A stretch of 64,000 nucleotides of DNA, taken from assembly GCF_000276805.1 (NCBI RefSeq), contig NZ_AKXQ01000001.1:124001-188000 (forward strand). The letters are read 5' to 3'. The stretch comes from Moritella dasanensis ArB 0140. Its GTDB lineage: Bacteria > Pseudomonadota > Gammaproteobacteria > Enterobacterales > Moritellaceae. Positions 55,989-64,000 of the stretch are shown piece after piece. Under the pieces are notes generated by a model. The model did no database searches and was not told where the DNA came from. It saw only the letters and a list, made by a program, of their open reading frames with translations. Both the position numbers and the translations under genes were made by a program. The first letter of the stretch is position 1. Every line of letters begins with the position of its first letter.

Positions 55989-56922
55989 TTTTAACTTGCT
56001 GTATACACTACAACTATTATCTAAAGAACATAGCGTATCAAGAACAGCAAAAAAGTTGAATGTCACGCCATCTACGGTGAGTAAGTCGTTGAGAAAATTG
56101 CGAGATTGGTTTGGTGACCCTTTGTTTGTTAAAACACCTAAAGGGTTAGCACCAACGCCGTTTACACAGAGCATGGAACAAGATCTTGCAGATTGGTTAC
56201 AGATAAGCAGTCAACTTTTGGAAAAACATAGCGGTGATTCGCCAAAAGGTATTCAATTTGATTTAGCGATTGAATCTCCGCTTTTGCTCACAGTGTTAAA
56301 TGAACTAGTCCAGAAAATTCAACAACATTATACCGATGCAAAAATAAAAACGTATAACTGGGATTACGATTCTTTAGAATCAATTATCCGTGGTGAAACT
56401 GATATTGGGCTCACAGGAAGAGAGAGCCATCCACGATCAAAAGAATCTGTACATCTGCTTCCTTACTTTATTGATTTTGAAGTTATTTTCTCTGATCTTC
56501 CCGTTGTATATTTGCGTAAAGACCACCCAGCCTTAGAAGAAGAGTGGAGCCTTGATACTTTCCTCAAATACCCACATATTAATATCGTTTGGGAGAAATG
56601 TGAAACTTGGGCATTGGATGAAATACTGAGTGAACAGGGGTTGAAGCGAGATATTACCCTGACTATGGCTAGCTTTGAGCAATCATTATTCATGTCGGCT
56701 CAACCAAACCAAAATATGATCACGACTGCACCTGCTTATTGCCAGCATTATACAAAGAAGCAACATCCAGATTTGTTGTGTTTACCCATTCCGGTAGACA
56801 AGGCTTATCAAGATAAACTGTTAATTCCATTCACGTTAATTTGGCACAAACGTAACGCTCACAATCCCAAGTTGCTGTGGCTGAAAGAAGCCATTAAATC
56901 ACTGTATTGCATTAACCCATAA
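55963..56922 (+). CDS. yidZ: LysR family regulator YidZ
   Basis: 319 residues, like E. coli YidZ throughout. The N-terminal winged helix (1-60, '[35 protein letters not shown]') is followed by the LysR substrate domain with '[15 protein letters not shown]', 'RNxDYDSL'-like '[18 protein letters not shown]' and 'SGRESHPRS'-like 'TGRESHPRS'. E. coli YidZ has been linked to nitric oxide tolerance under anaerobic growth. Its start lies inside the end of mdtL, so the pair is co-transcribed; this gene order is conserved with E. coli. Confidence 0.95.
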   Translation: MKKSLAQLDFNLLYTLQLLSKEHSVSRTAKKLNVTPSTVSKSLRKLRDWFGDPLFVKTPKGLAPTPFTQSMEQDLADWLQISSQLLEKHSGDSPKGIQFDLAIESPLLLTVLNELVQKIQQHYTDAKIKTYNWDYDSLESIIRGETDIGLTGRESHPRSKESVHLLPYFIDFEVIFSDLPVVYLRKDHPALEEEWSLDTFLKYPHINIVWEKCETWALDEILSEQGLKRDITLTMASFEQSLFMSAQPNQNMITTAPAYCQHYTKKQHPDLLCLPIPVDKAYQDKLLIPFTLIWHKRNAHNPKLLWLKEAIKSLYCINP

Positions 56923-57006
56923 TCGTAGTGAAAGCTATTTTTGGTGTTGATAACATCGATACTAATGTCATTTTTAAGACCGCAAAAATAGGTCGATTTC
57001 AGCGTT

Positions 57007-57669
57007 TTACTTAGCCACACCAAACGTCGCTAATTTCCCTCTTGCGCTTTTATATATACCCCTGGGATTATGTCCATAAAGGCAGAACAAATAGAGGCAT
57101 AACAAACCAAGTGAAAAGAGTCCTGAAATGAAACCATCTAAGTATATCTGCGGTATTTCAGACATGATGCGGGCATAGGCTTCAGCGGAAATAGTTGGCT
57201 TTGAAGTAAAAAATTCATATGCGAAATAGGACGGCTGATAGATAGACTTATACATTAACCATGAACATGAGGATACGGGGACAAGAAACATAAATGGTTT
57301 TAATTGTCGTATCGGGAAAACGAAATACACCATCATAATTAAGCAGAGCGGAATTAAAAATAATGACGAAGTGACATACCTTAATGGAAAGTCTCCGGAT
57401 ATATCACCTTCATACATAGTCAACACCATCGAGCCGAGTACACTTAAAAGAACAAATTTTCCGATCTCTTTGGTGTTTGCAGTTCGAAGTAAAATATAAC
57501 CCAACACACTTATCAATGAAGATATCCAAATGACGGCTTCAAGCCTCATATCTAGATTAAAATAGGGGATTGCTGTCGCAGCCATGATTATGATGGCGCG
57601 GACGACCGGATATACGAAAACTAAAACGATTCCTAGTCTAATTAATCCCCAAATTAAGTGTTTTAGCAT
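57007..57669 (-). CDS. Hypothetical multi-pass membrane protein
   Basis: 220 residues with about six membrane helices, separated by short loops, and a short basic C-terminus. No family is recognised. AAAGGATTTTAATAC precedes the ATG. It begins 71 bases after the flippase-like gene ends, same direction, so the two are probably one unit; a surface polysaccharide role is possible by that association only. Confidence 0.7.
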   Translation of the reverse strand: MLKHLIWGLIRLGIVLVFVYPVVRAIIIMAATAIPYFNLDMRLEAVIWISSLISVLGYILLRTANTKEIGKFVLLSVLGSMVLTMYEGDISGDFPLRYVTSSLFLIPLCLIMMVYFVFPIRQLKPFMFLVPVSSCSWLMYKSIYQPSYFAYEFFTSKPTISAEAYARIMSEIPQIYLDGFISGLFSLGLLCLYLFCLYGHNPRGIYKSARGKLATFGVAK

Positions 57670-57740
57670 GTATTAAAATCCTTTTTAAAGCCTGATTTCT
57701 GACCGTTATAATACGTTACGACTTAGTTTTTCAGCACGCT

Positions 57741-59018
57741 TTACGCTGTAGCTGGCGTGATTTTATTCGTTGTTGTATTCAAAATTTGACGCTCTGCAAT
57801 ACTTGATAAAATGAACATCGCAACATAGCCAGAACAAAGTGCGGTAATGATCGCGACAACATTTGCAGTCATTTGTGACAACAGGTAATACGCGGCGACT
57901 AAAGTAACGATACCCATAAGACGGATTAACAGGCTAAGGGTAAATCGACCATGCGCCTTAATATATGCTAGTTGGTAAGCGTTTAACATCATAAACACAA
58001 AGAAGATGGAGAAGTGAAATAACACTGGTAGGGCATTGCTATATTCGGGCGGGAATACCGAAGCAATCATCGACTTACCACCAAAAAACATAATAGCGAC
58101 AAATGATAATCCAACTGCAAATGACAACTTAAACACCCATCGGCGTATTTGCTTCACTTGTTCATGGTCGGCATTGCGTATATTCACCGCTAATTCAGGT
58201 AGAACAAAGCGATAAATAGGGAAAACGAATAACATCGTCATATAAGTAAATACAGGGCGAACGACCACTTGGAAATCCCCGAGTTCATCGACGCTAAAAT
58301 GCGTGATCGTCAGGAGTACGGTGATATAAATCATTAAGATACTGGCTCCGGCTTCTAGAGACGCGGTAAAACTTTTCTTCACGTAACTGATAAGCGGAGG
58401 GTCAAGGTGTACCAGAGCTAAAGGAAGTGTAGTGATCGACTTCTTACGGCGCACATACATATAAATAGCAATCGATAGCGAAGATAGAGTTAGGCCATAA
58501 AACAGAGACGAGAGTGTATCCAGCCCTAAGAAATAATAACAGAACACAAACATAACCACATTACTGATAGGCTCAAACCAGGTGACTTTATTGGACACCT
58601 CGTATAAACGATACATGGCGACAAGGTTGCTAAAGTAGATCTTTAACCCCATGCCGAAAATGATGCCAACCATCTGTAAGTAGCCAACATTAATATTAAG
58701 CGAATGTTTAATATAGGGAATGATGGCCCCCCAAGTAATCAGTACAATCGTAATTAAACTGAAACGGAAGATATTGATAATATCACGGTCGTTGTGTGTT
58801 TGAGAGTAAGTAACCACCATCGAAGAGCGAAAACCAGTCATTAAAATCAATGACAGTGAGATGATATCTACGACGGTGTGATACAAAGCCAGATCGCCTT
58901 TCGCCACCCATTGTGCCAGCCAAATCTTAAAGGCAAAGCCCACACTAATACTTGCCAGCGTAGCCCAAATACCAGAGATGAATGCTTTCTTAAGACGTTC
59001 TAATGATTCGCTTTGCAT
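57741..59018 (-). CDS. Oligosaccharide flippase-like (PST/MOP superfamily) membrane protein
   Basis: 425 residues, 12 to 14 membrane helices, with the layout of Wzx/PST flippases ('KAFISGIWATLASISVGFAFKIWLA' at the N-terminus; 'FGGKSMIASVFPPEYSNALPVLFHFS' near the C-terminal half). It probably moves lipid-linked sugars across the inner membrane. No glycosyltransferase gene is beside it, which is unusual for Wzx. It is first of a two-gene unit. The exact substrate and even family branch are uncertain. Confidence 0.75.
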   Translation of the reverse strand: MQSESLERLKKAFISGIWATLASISVGFAFKIWLAQWVAKGDLALYHTVVDIISLSLILMTGFRSSMVVTYSQTHNDRDIINIFRFSLITIVLITWGAIIPYIKHSLNINVGYLQMVGIIFGMGLKIYFSNLVAMYRLYEVSNKVTWFEPISNVVMFVFCYYFLGLDTLSSLFYGLTLSSLSIAIYMYVRRKKSITTLPLALVHLDPPLISYVKKSFTASLEAGASILMIYITVLLTITHFSVDELGDFQVVVRPVFTYMTMLFVFPIYRFVLPELAVNIRNADHEQVKQIRRWVFKLSFAVGLSFVAIMFFGGKSMIASVFPPEYSNALPVLFHFSIFFVFMMLNAYQLAYIKAHGRFTLSLLIRLMGIVTLVAAYYLLSQMTANVVAIITALCSGYVAMFILSSIAERQILNTTTNKITPATA

Positions 59019-59251
59019 AGATCTAACTCATGCCTGTATAAGATAATATTGTGTATGGAAATAGATTCTACTTGAAAATGATTCTCATTTAAAGTTTTAA
59101 CGCTATGAGCAAAGAATAACCCAAATAAGTGTGGGGTAATATCGAGCGAGGGCAGAGTTATCGTGATTGTAAAGCGGCGGTGATTTGATTGGTTATTCCT
59201 AGGCTCCTGTTATAACGAATATGAATACCGGTCATGATCGCCATTAGACAA

Positions 59252-59284
59252 AATGTAAGTGCGCAGGATAAAGCGCACTTACAT
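59252..59284 (-). terminator. Terminator after the chemoreceptor gene
   Basis: AATGTAAGTGCGC and GCGCACTTACATT are perfect complements around 7 bases, 31 bases past the stop; TTTTGTCT follows on the minus strand. Confidence 0.88.
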
Positions 59285-59315
59285 TATATCTGGGTCGTTG
59301 GCGTTAAACGTTCAA

Positions 59316-61196
59316 TCAAACTCGAAAGAATGAAAGTTCTTGTTTTTGCGATTCAGCCAAGTGCGATAACTCCGACGATGCTTGCAATGTTTGGTTAACC
59401 GCGGATACGTTTTGCTGTACCAAGTCAAAAGTCATGGTCGTATTTTTGGATATATCTTCTGTTACACAATACTGTTGCTCTGAAGCGGTAGCCACTAGGG
59501 TATTAATGTCTGAAATAGATTGTACTGCGGATGAAATATCCTCAAACGAGGCTTTAACGTGGTCAGCAAGTAAAACAGACTCTTGAATCAGTTCTACATT
59601 TTTAAGCATGTTTTTATCGGCCATTTCAGATTGAGATTGCAGTTTCTCTATGATTTCTTGAATACTCACTGTTGATGTTTGCGTTTTCGACGCCAGATTC
59701 CGAACTTCATCAGCAACAACAGCGAAACCTCGACCTTGTTCACCAGCGCGTGCTGCTTCAATAGCGGCGTTCAATGCTAATAAATTTGTTTGGTCTGAGA
59801 TGTTATTAATGACTTCTGTGACAGAACCAATTTCAAACGCAAACTGCTTTAATTCTTCAACAATTTTTGCTGTATCGGCAACCGAAGCGTTAATTTCATC
59901 GGTTAAAGCAATGGTTTTTTCTAGTGTTTTTTTGCCGTTTACGACGCTTTCTTGTGCCTTCCTGGTTTCGCTATCAGCCATTACCGCTTTGCTACTTACT
60001 TCTTGAGACGTGGTAGACAGTTCATTAATCGCAGTCGAAATCCCTTCCATTTGCGCCAGCTCATTTTGGGCATTGCTTTGGGTGTGATTCATCACTGTAT
60101 TTAATTCTTGTGAAGCAGACGAAACGCTCTCTGAAATGCTATGAGAGTTTTGGATGAGGCCTGTTAGCTGACTAGATAAATTAATCAAAGAAAGGTAAAT
60201 ACCCGTTTCCTTACCTGTTTGATTTAAATTCTGAGTTAAATCACCACTTGCCATGTTTTCCATTAAAGCGGCAATATCACTCGGCGCGCCACCGACGGGT
60301 TTTAGCACTAACTTATTCACAACAGCGAGTAAAACAAGCACCGCGGCAATCAAACTAATGACAGCTGTTAATATACCTGAGGTCAATTGGCTATCAGCCC
60401 CTTTTTCAATAACACTATCGCGAATGAAGGTGACATAACCCCATCCTGTTGTATCTAGCATCCCCCAGAATGAAGTAAAGGCCACATCGTCACCATTAAC
60501 ATCCGTGGTATATGACAATACTGGGTTGTTGGCATTTAATTGTTTATATAAAGGACGTACTGTAAAAATATTTTTATTAATGAGTTCAGGATAGGGAGCA
60601 ATTAATATCGTACCATCAGCAGTGTACATGAACATATCTTGTCTATTAACGCTTGCTCCAAGTACGTCGTCTAAATGTAAATTAGAAAGTACTGCAACAG
60701 AAGCGTTAATTTTAAGGGCCATGCCTAACACTTCTTCTCCTGTTACCGCAGATTTAAAAGGCGGGGATACAACAAATGCACTGCCTTTATTAAAGATGGC
60801 ATTATAATAATCTCGATCTAAAGCTTTGACATTAAAATTCAGCTTTTCACCGTCAGCATTATAAATGTCGCCCTTTCTGGTGAAAAGGTATACACCGTCA
60901 CTCATTGTACTTTGTGCTCTAGATAGCGCTTTTAATTGCGTTATCGCATTGATAGATAAGCCATCAGCACTCATGTCCACAGCGGAAACATTAACAGACG
61001 ATAGCATCTGTCTATAACCAAGGAACTTTTGTACTAAATCAACGTGAGTCGTTATATTTTTTTCACGTAATAACGCTCTGTTCAAATCAACACTCTCATC
61101 TTTGAATGAGATGTAATTTAGAGAAACCAACAGCGTAATTATGACAACAATTATTACGCTCAGCGTTCCTATTATTTGGAGTTTGAATTTATTCAT
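59316..61196 (-). CDS. Methyl-accepting chemotaxis protein with Cache sensor
   Basis: 626 residues: TM1 (8-28), periplasmic double-Cache domain (about 35-265; '[19 protein letters not shown]', '[11 protein letters not shown]', '[12 protein letters not shown]'), TM2 (about 275-295), a HAMP-like linker ('[25 protein letters not shown]') and the signalling domain, with the invariant hairpin '[32 protein letters not shown]'. No CheR pentapeptide at the C-terminus (ends ELSFFRV). Cache ligands are often amino or carboxylic acids. Shine-Dalgarno weak. Lone gene, divergent from the GGDEF-EAL gene. Confidence 0.95.
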   Translation of the reverse strand: MNKFKLQIIGTLSVIIVVIITLLVSLNYISFKDESVDLNRALLREKNITTHVDLVQKFLGYRQMLSSVNVSAVDMSADGLSINAITQLKALSRAQSTMSDGVYLFTRKGDIYNADGEKLNFNVKALDRDYYNAIFNKGSAFVVSPPFKSAVTGEEVLGMALKINASVAVLSNLHLDDVLGASVNRQDMFMYTADGTILIAPYPELINKNIFTVRPLYKQLNANNPVLSYTTDVNGDDVAFTSFWGMLDTTGWGYVTFIRDSVIEKGADSQLTSGILTAVISLIAAVLVLLAVVNKLVLKPVGGAPSDIAALMENMASGDLTQNLNQTGKETGIYLSLINLSSQLTGLIQNSHSISESVSSASQELNTVMNHTQSNAQNELAQMEGISTAINELSTTSQEVSSKAVMADSETRKAQESVVNGKKTLEKTIALTDEINASVADTAKIVEELKQFAFEIGSVTEVINNISDQTNLLALNAAIEAARAGEQGRGFAVVADEVRNLASKTQTSTVSIQEIIEKLQSQSEMADKNMLKNVELIQESVLLADHVKASFEDISSAVQSISDINTLVATASEQQYCVTEDISKNTTMTFDLVQQNVSAVNQTLQASSELSHLAESQKQELSFFRV

Positions 61197-61623
61197 AATT
61201 TGATTATCTTATTTAATAAAAGTTAATTCAGCCTCTCAGCATCATGCATGCAGAAGAGATTAAGGGGAACGTATTGGACATTTACCAACGCTTAAACTTG
61301 AATGCTTATGGTTGATTAAGGAAATAGTCGTTAAATAATCAACATGTTATCCAGTTGGTAAATTAGAATTCTAAGATCGTTATTATATTATTTGCCTTTA
61401 TATTTTGCTAGACGCCGGCTCAGTTTTTCACTCTAAACTACCTCTATATAGGTGCGTTAGTTCGGTTTTGCTGCAATCATCGAGCCTTAAGCTGCCTCGT
61501 TACCCCCCATTTATCCCTCTCTAATACCCCATTGCCGGGGTGGGGAGCTGGCTTCAACTTCGTTATTATCAGCGTTCGCTAACAGGTTGTTTTTGTAGAC
61601 GTTAATTAAATTCAGGGGTAAAC
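61197..61623. promoter_or_regulatory. Intergenic region between chemoreceptor and GGDEF-EAL gene
   Basis: 427 bases. It holds a G/C-rich patch near 61534-61551 (CCCCATTGCCGGGG), which could fold, and CAGGGGTAAAC just before the ATG of the GGDEF-EAL gene. No ORF and no recognisable riboswitch (I looked for the GEMM c-di-GMP core). Confidence 0.45.
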
Positions 61624-63723
61624 ATGATATCTATAAATCTTGCATTCATCGCCGCAAATGGTATGGGCATGTGGCACAGGAATCTGTTAACCCAAGAATA
61701 TATAATAGGTACGTCATTATTCGCATTCGATCATATGCGTAATGAAAATTTCGCTGAAGCTGTCATTGCTTGGGAGCAACATTTACACCCTGATGACCGC
61801 GAGCGTGGAGATAGTGAAGTAAAAGCAATGCTCCATGATGGCAAACAGCTTGAAATAGATTTTCGTGTGCATCAGCCAAGTGGTAATATTTTTCACATAA
61901 AGAGTATGGTGACAGTATTTCGTAATGATGCTGGCAAGCTAATTAGGATCGACGGTTCAAATATTGATATTACTGCATTGAAGCTATCCGATGAAAAGCT
62001 AAAGCTTGCAGCCAGTGTCTTTACCCATGCCAGAGAAGGTATTATCATCACCGATCCGCTCGGTAACATACTTGATGTCAATGGTATGTTCACGGCCATC
62101 ACCGGGTATAGTCGCCAAGAGGTGTTAGGTAAGAAGCCAAGCATTCTGAAATCAGGTATGCACCCGCCAGCATTCTATACTGAGATCTGGAACATGCTAG
62201 TAGAAAAAGAACACTGGAGCGGTGAAATCTGGAACCGCCGTAAAAATGGTGATATTTATCCTGAAGCGCTGTCAATTAGTCTCGTGCGTGATAATGCAGG
62301 CATTATCACGCACCATGTTGCGCTCTTTAGCGATATTTCGCATATTAAGGACTATCAAAATAAACTTGAAGAAATGGCTCACTTTGATCCCTTAACCCAT
62401 CTACCAAACCGCACATTACTTCGAGAACGTCTTTCCAGTGCCAAGCGTCAATGTCGGTGTAATAAACTGTTGTTAGCAATACTCTTTATTGATTTAGATG
62501 GGTTTAAAGCGGTCAATGATACCTATGGGCATGATATCGGTGATGAACTCTTAATTACACTTTCACATCGCATGAGAGAGACGTTACGTGAAAACGATAC
62601 GCTTGCGCGGATTGGGGGGGATGAGTTTGTCGCAGTGCTCACGGGATCAGAAAATAAAGATAATTGTAAATCTATATTAGAACGGCTGTTAAAGGCTATA
62701 TCAGATCCTGTCACTGTGGGTAAGGTTACATTAAAAGTGTCAGCGAGTATTGGTGTGCGATTTTATTCGCAAGATGATACGGACTCGGACTCGGATCTGC
62801 TTATTCGTCATGCTGACCAAGCGATGTATGAAGCGAAGAAAGCAGGGAAGAACTGTTATTTCGTTTTTGACGTGACAAAATCCAGGTTAATGGATACGCG
62901 ACGTGTCAATTTTGATCGTATTCGTATGGCTCTGCAAAAAGATGAATTTGTCTTGTATTACCAACCCAAAGTTAACTTTAGAAAGGGAACCGTGATTGGT
63001 GCTGAAGCCTTAATTCGTTGGCAACATCCAGATCGAGGGTTACTTTTACCGAGCGATTTTTTGCCTTTGATTGAAAATTATCCCATTAGCATCGAGCTTG
63101 GCGAATGGGTCATCACAACAACGCTTAGTCAAATTGCGGCGTGGCAAGCGTTAGGATTAGACATACCTATCAGCGTCAACATCGGCGCATTGCAATTACA
63201 ACATGGCTTTGTTGAACGCTTGCAAACACTACTGTCTGCATGGCCGCAGGTTGAACCACGATTTTTGCTCTTAGAAGTGCTTGAGACAAGTGCGTTAGCA
63301 GATGTAATGCAGGTCTCGAAAATCATGCATGACTGTATTAAACTGGGGGTCAGTTTTGCTTTAGATGACTTTGGTACCGGTTATTCTTCACTGACCTATC
63401 TAAGGCATTTACCAGCTAACCTTATTAAGATAGATCGGAGTTTTGTGCGGGATATGTTGACTGATCCTGATGACCTGATAATGGTAGAGAGTGTTGTTGG
63501 CTTAGCTAAGTCATTCAAACGTCAAGTCATTGCTGAGGGGGTTGATACGAGAGCGCATGGCGTCGCATTGTTAGAGCTTGGCTGTGAAATGATGCAAGGC
63601 TATGGTATCGCACTAGCTATGCCTGCTAGCGAACTGCCTAAGTGGATAGCTAACTGGTCATCCGGTGCAGGCTGCGCGGTAAACAACCTTATTGATAAGA
63701 ATAATAAAAAGGCATTAATGTAG
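61624..63723 (+). CDS. PAS-PAS-GGDEF-EAL c-di-GMP protein
   Basis: 699 residues, cytoplasmic. N-terminal PAS_3-like domain (about 10-118; 'WEQHLHPDDRERGDSEV'), second PAS (about 130-242; 'GIIITDPLGNILDVNGMFTAITGY'), GGDEF (250-415) and EAL (430-680). GGDEF is intact (331-335) with RxxD I-site REND (322-325). The EAL keeps its main catalytic residues: EALIRW (461-466), Asn519, Glu554, DDFGTG (581-586), Lys602 and Glu638. So it may both make and break c-di-GMP, or one domain may regulate the other. CAGGGG precedes the ATG. Confidence 0.95.
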   Translation: MISINLAFIAANGMGMWHRNLLTQEYIIGTSLFAFDHMRNENFAEAVIAWEQHLHPDDRERGDSEVKAMLHDGKQLEIDFRVHQPSGNIFHIKSMVTVFRNDAGKLIRIDGSNIDITALKLSDEKLKLAASVFTHAREGIIITDPLGNILDVNGMFTAITGYSRQEVLGKKPSILKSGMHPPAFYTEIWNMLVEKEHWSGEIWNRRKNGDIYPEALSISLVRDNAGIITHHVALFSDISHIKDYQNKLEEMAHFDPLTHLPNRTLLRERLSSAKRQCRCNKLLLAILFIDLDGFKAVNDTYGHDIGDELLITLSHRMRETLRENDTLARIGGDEFVAVLTGSENKDNCKSILERLLKAISDPVTVGKVTLKVSASIGVRFYSQDDTDSDSDLLIRHADQAMYEAKKAGKNCYFVFDVTKSRLMDTRRVNFDRIRMALQKDEFVLYYQPKVNFRKGTVIGAEALIRWQHPDRGLLLPSDFLPLIENYPISIELGEWVITTTLSQIAAWQALGLDIPISVNIGALQLQHGFVERLQTLLSAWPQVEPRFLLLEVLETSALADVMQVSKIMHDCIKLGVSFALDDFGTGYSSLTYLRHLPANLIKIDRSFVRDMLTDPDDLIMVESVVGLAKSFKRQVIAEGVDTRAHGVALLELGCEMMQGYGIALAMPASELPKWIANWSSGAGCAVNNLIDKNNKKALM

Positions 63724-63846
63724 CTACAAACAGATCTTTATTAAGTGGCAGGGGTAGTGAATATTTCTGTGGGTTTAATGGTTTTATTTAGCGCTTGATG
63801 TAGAGTCAGTGCCTTCAATATGTTTTATATATGACGATGGAAAATT

Positions 63847-64000
63847 ATGGGTAAATACTATTCAAAACGGAGGTTAAACAATCGCATTTGGCTTTCGATT
63901 GCTGTATTTGTGTTTGCATTAGTTGTTTTGTTTGGATCGTTCGTGCTGATCTTATTTTCATCGACAGTATTCGCCCACACTGCTTATGCACCATTGCCTG
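63847..64000 (+). CDS. Partial CDS: N-terminus of a membrane or secreted protein
   Basis: Begins MGKYYSKRRLNNRIWLSI, then a hydrophobic stretch of about 25 residues (AVFVFALVVLFGSFVLILF) and STVFAHTAYAPLP, open to the window edge (51 codons). The basic N-terminus and hydrophobic core look like a signal anchor or signal peptide, with a possible cleavage after FAHTAYA. GATGGAAAATT precedes the ATG. The family cannot be told from so short a piece. Confidence 0.6.
   Translation, partial: MGKYYSKRRLNNRIWLSIAVFVFALVVLFGSFVLILFSSTVFAHTAYAPLP

Noticed and set aside
61197-61623. c-di-GMP (GEMM) riboswitch before the GGDEF-EAL gene
   Set aside because: The conserved core segments could not be found here, nor upstream of the other GGDEF genes.

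Overview
The window reads as a stretch of ordinary chromosome from a moderately AT-rich, respiring, motile gammaproteobacterium. The YeaG/YeaH pair, HrpA, EfpL with its tip arginine, MdtL-YidZ, GlpT/GlpF/GlpK/GlpD and UraA all read like members of the Vibrio/Shewanella/Moritella/Psychromonas neighbourhood. I cannot fix the genus from sequence alone; a Moritella-like marine bacterium is a guess. I see no prophage, insertion sequence, CRISPR array, tRNA or rRNA.

Layout. 1-2.7 kb: yeaG-yeaH stress kinase operon (minus strand, yeaH cut by the window edge). 3.1-6.9 kb: a leucine operon in the order leuC-leuD-leuA, without leuB, whose leuA resembles the Bacteroidetes type and has a 42-bp tandem duplication just before its start. 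7.3-13.6 kb: a CBS-pair protein, glpT and hrpA. 13.7-19.2 kb: a response-regulator diguanylate cyclase that lacks its phosphoacceptor Asp, a SulA-like gene under two LexA-like boxes, an alpha/beta hydrolase resembling fungal proteins, an SGNH hydrolase, dodecin, a GFA-fold protein and an acetyltransferase. 19.3-25 kb: uraA, a Crp/Fnr regulator translationally coupled to an orphan fetB-like permease, TraB/GumN, an uncharacterised protein, a CAP-domain lipoprotein and a 26-residue CCGGCGG peptide. 25.1-29.6 kb: a fold-III PLP enzyme, TetR facing an HPP membrane protein across two matched operators, TauE/SafE, and an acyltransferase. 29.8-41.3 kb: three more diguanylate cyclases, mixed with a GNAT enzyme, EfpL, a coiled-coil membrane protein, a DASS dicarboxylate transporter and an MFS transporter. 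41.4-48 kb: glpF-glpK, glpD and ETF-ubiquinone oxidoreductase. 48-57 kb: an orphan betaine-type binding protein, small hypotheticals, patatin, an SRPBCC protein, an alpha/beta hydrolase divergent from a frameshifted membrane AraC regulator, and mdtL-yidZ. 57-64 kb: an unknown membrane protein with a flippase-like protein, a chemoreceptor, a PAS-PAS-GGDEF-EAL protein, and the start of a secreted or membrane protein.

How genes connect. GlpT and GlpF import glycerol-3-phosphate and glycerol, GlpK phosphorylates glycerol, and GlpD passes electrons to quinone; ETF-QO feeds the same quinone pool. Upstream regions of glpT, glpF and glpD share TTCG/CGAA half-sites that suggest one GlpR-like repressor, encoded elsewhere. 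Five GGDEF proteins, one with an intact EAL domain, in about 50 kb make this rich in c-di-GMP genes with distinct sensors (degenerate receiver, periplasmic domain plus GAF, NMT1-like binding domain, extracytoplasmic domain, PAS).

I found no clear new multi-gene defence or mobile system. The best leads are single-locus oddities: the D-to-G receiver, the fungal-like hydrolase, the leuCDA operon with its 42-bp repeat, the SulA-like gene with LexA boxes, the paired TetR operators, the broken AraC gene and the CCGGCGG micropeptide.
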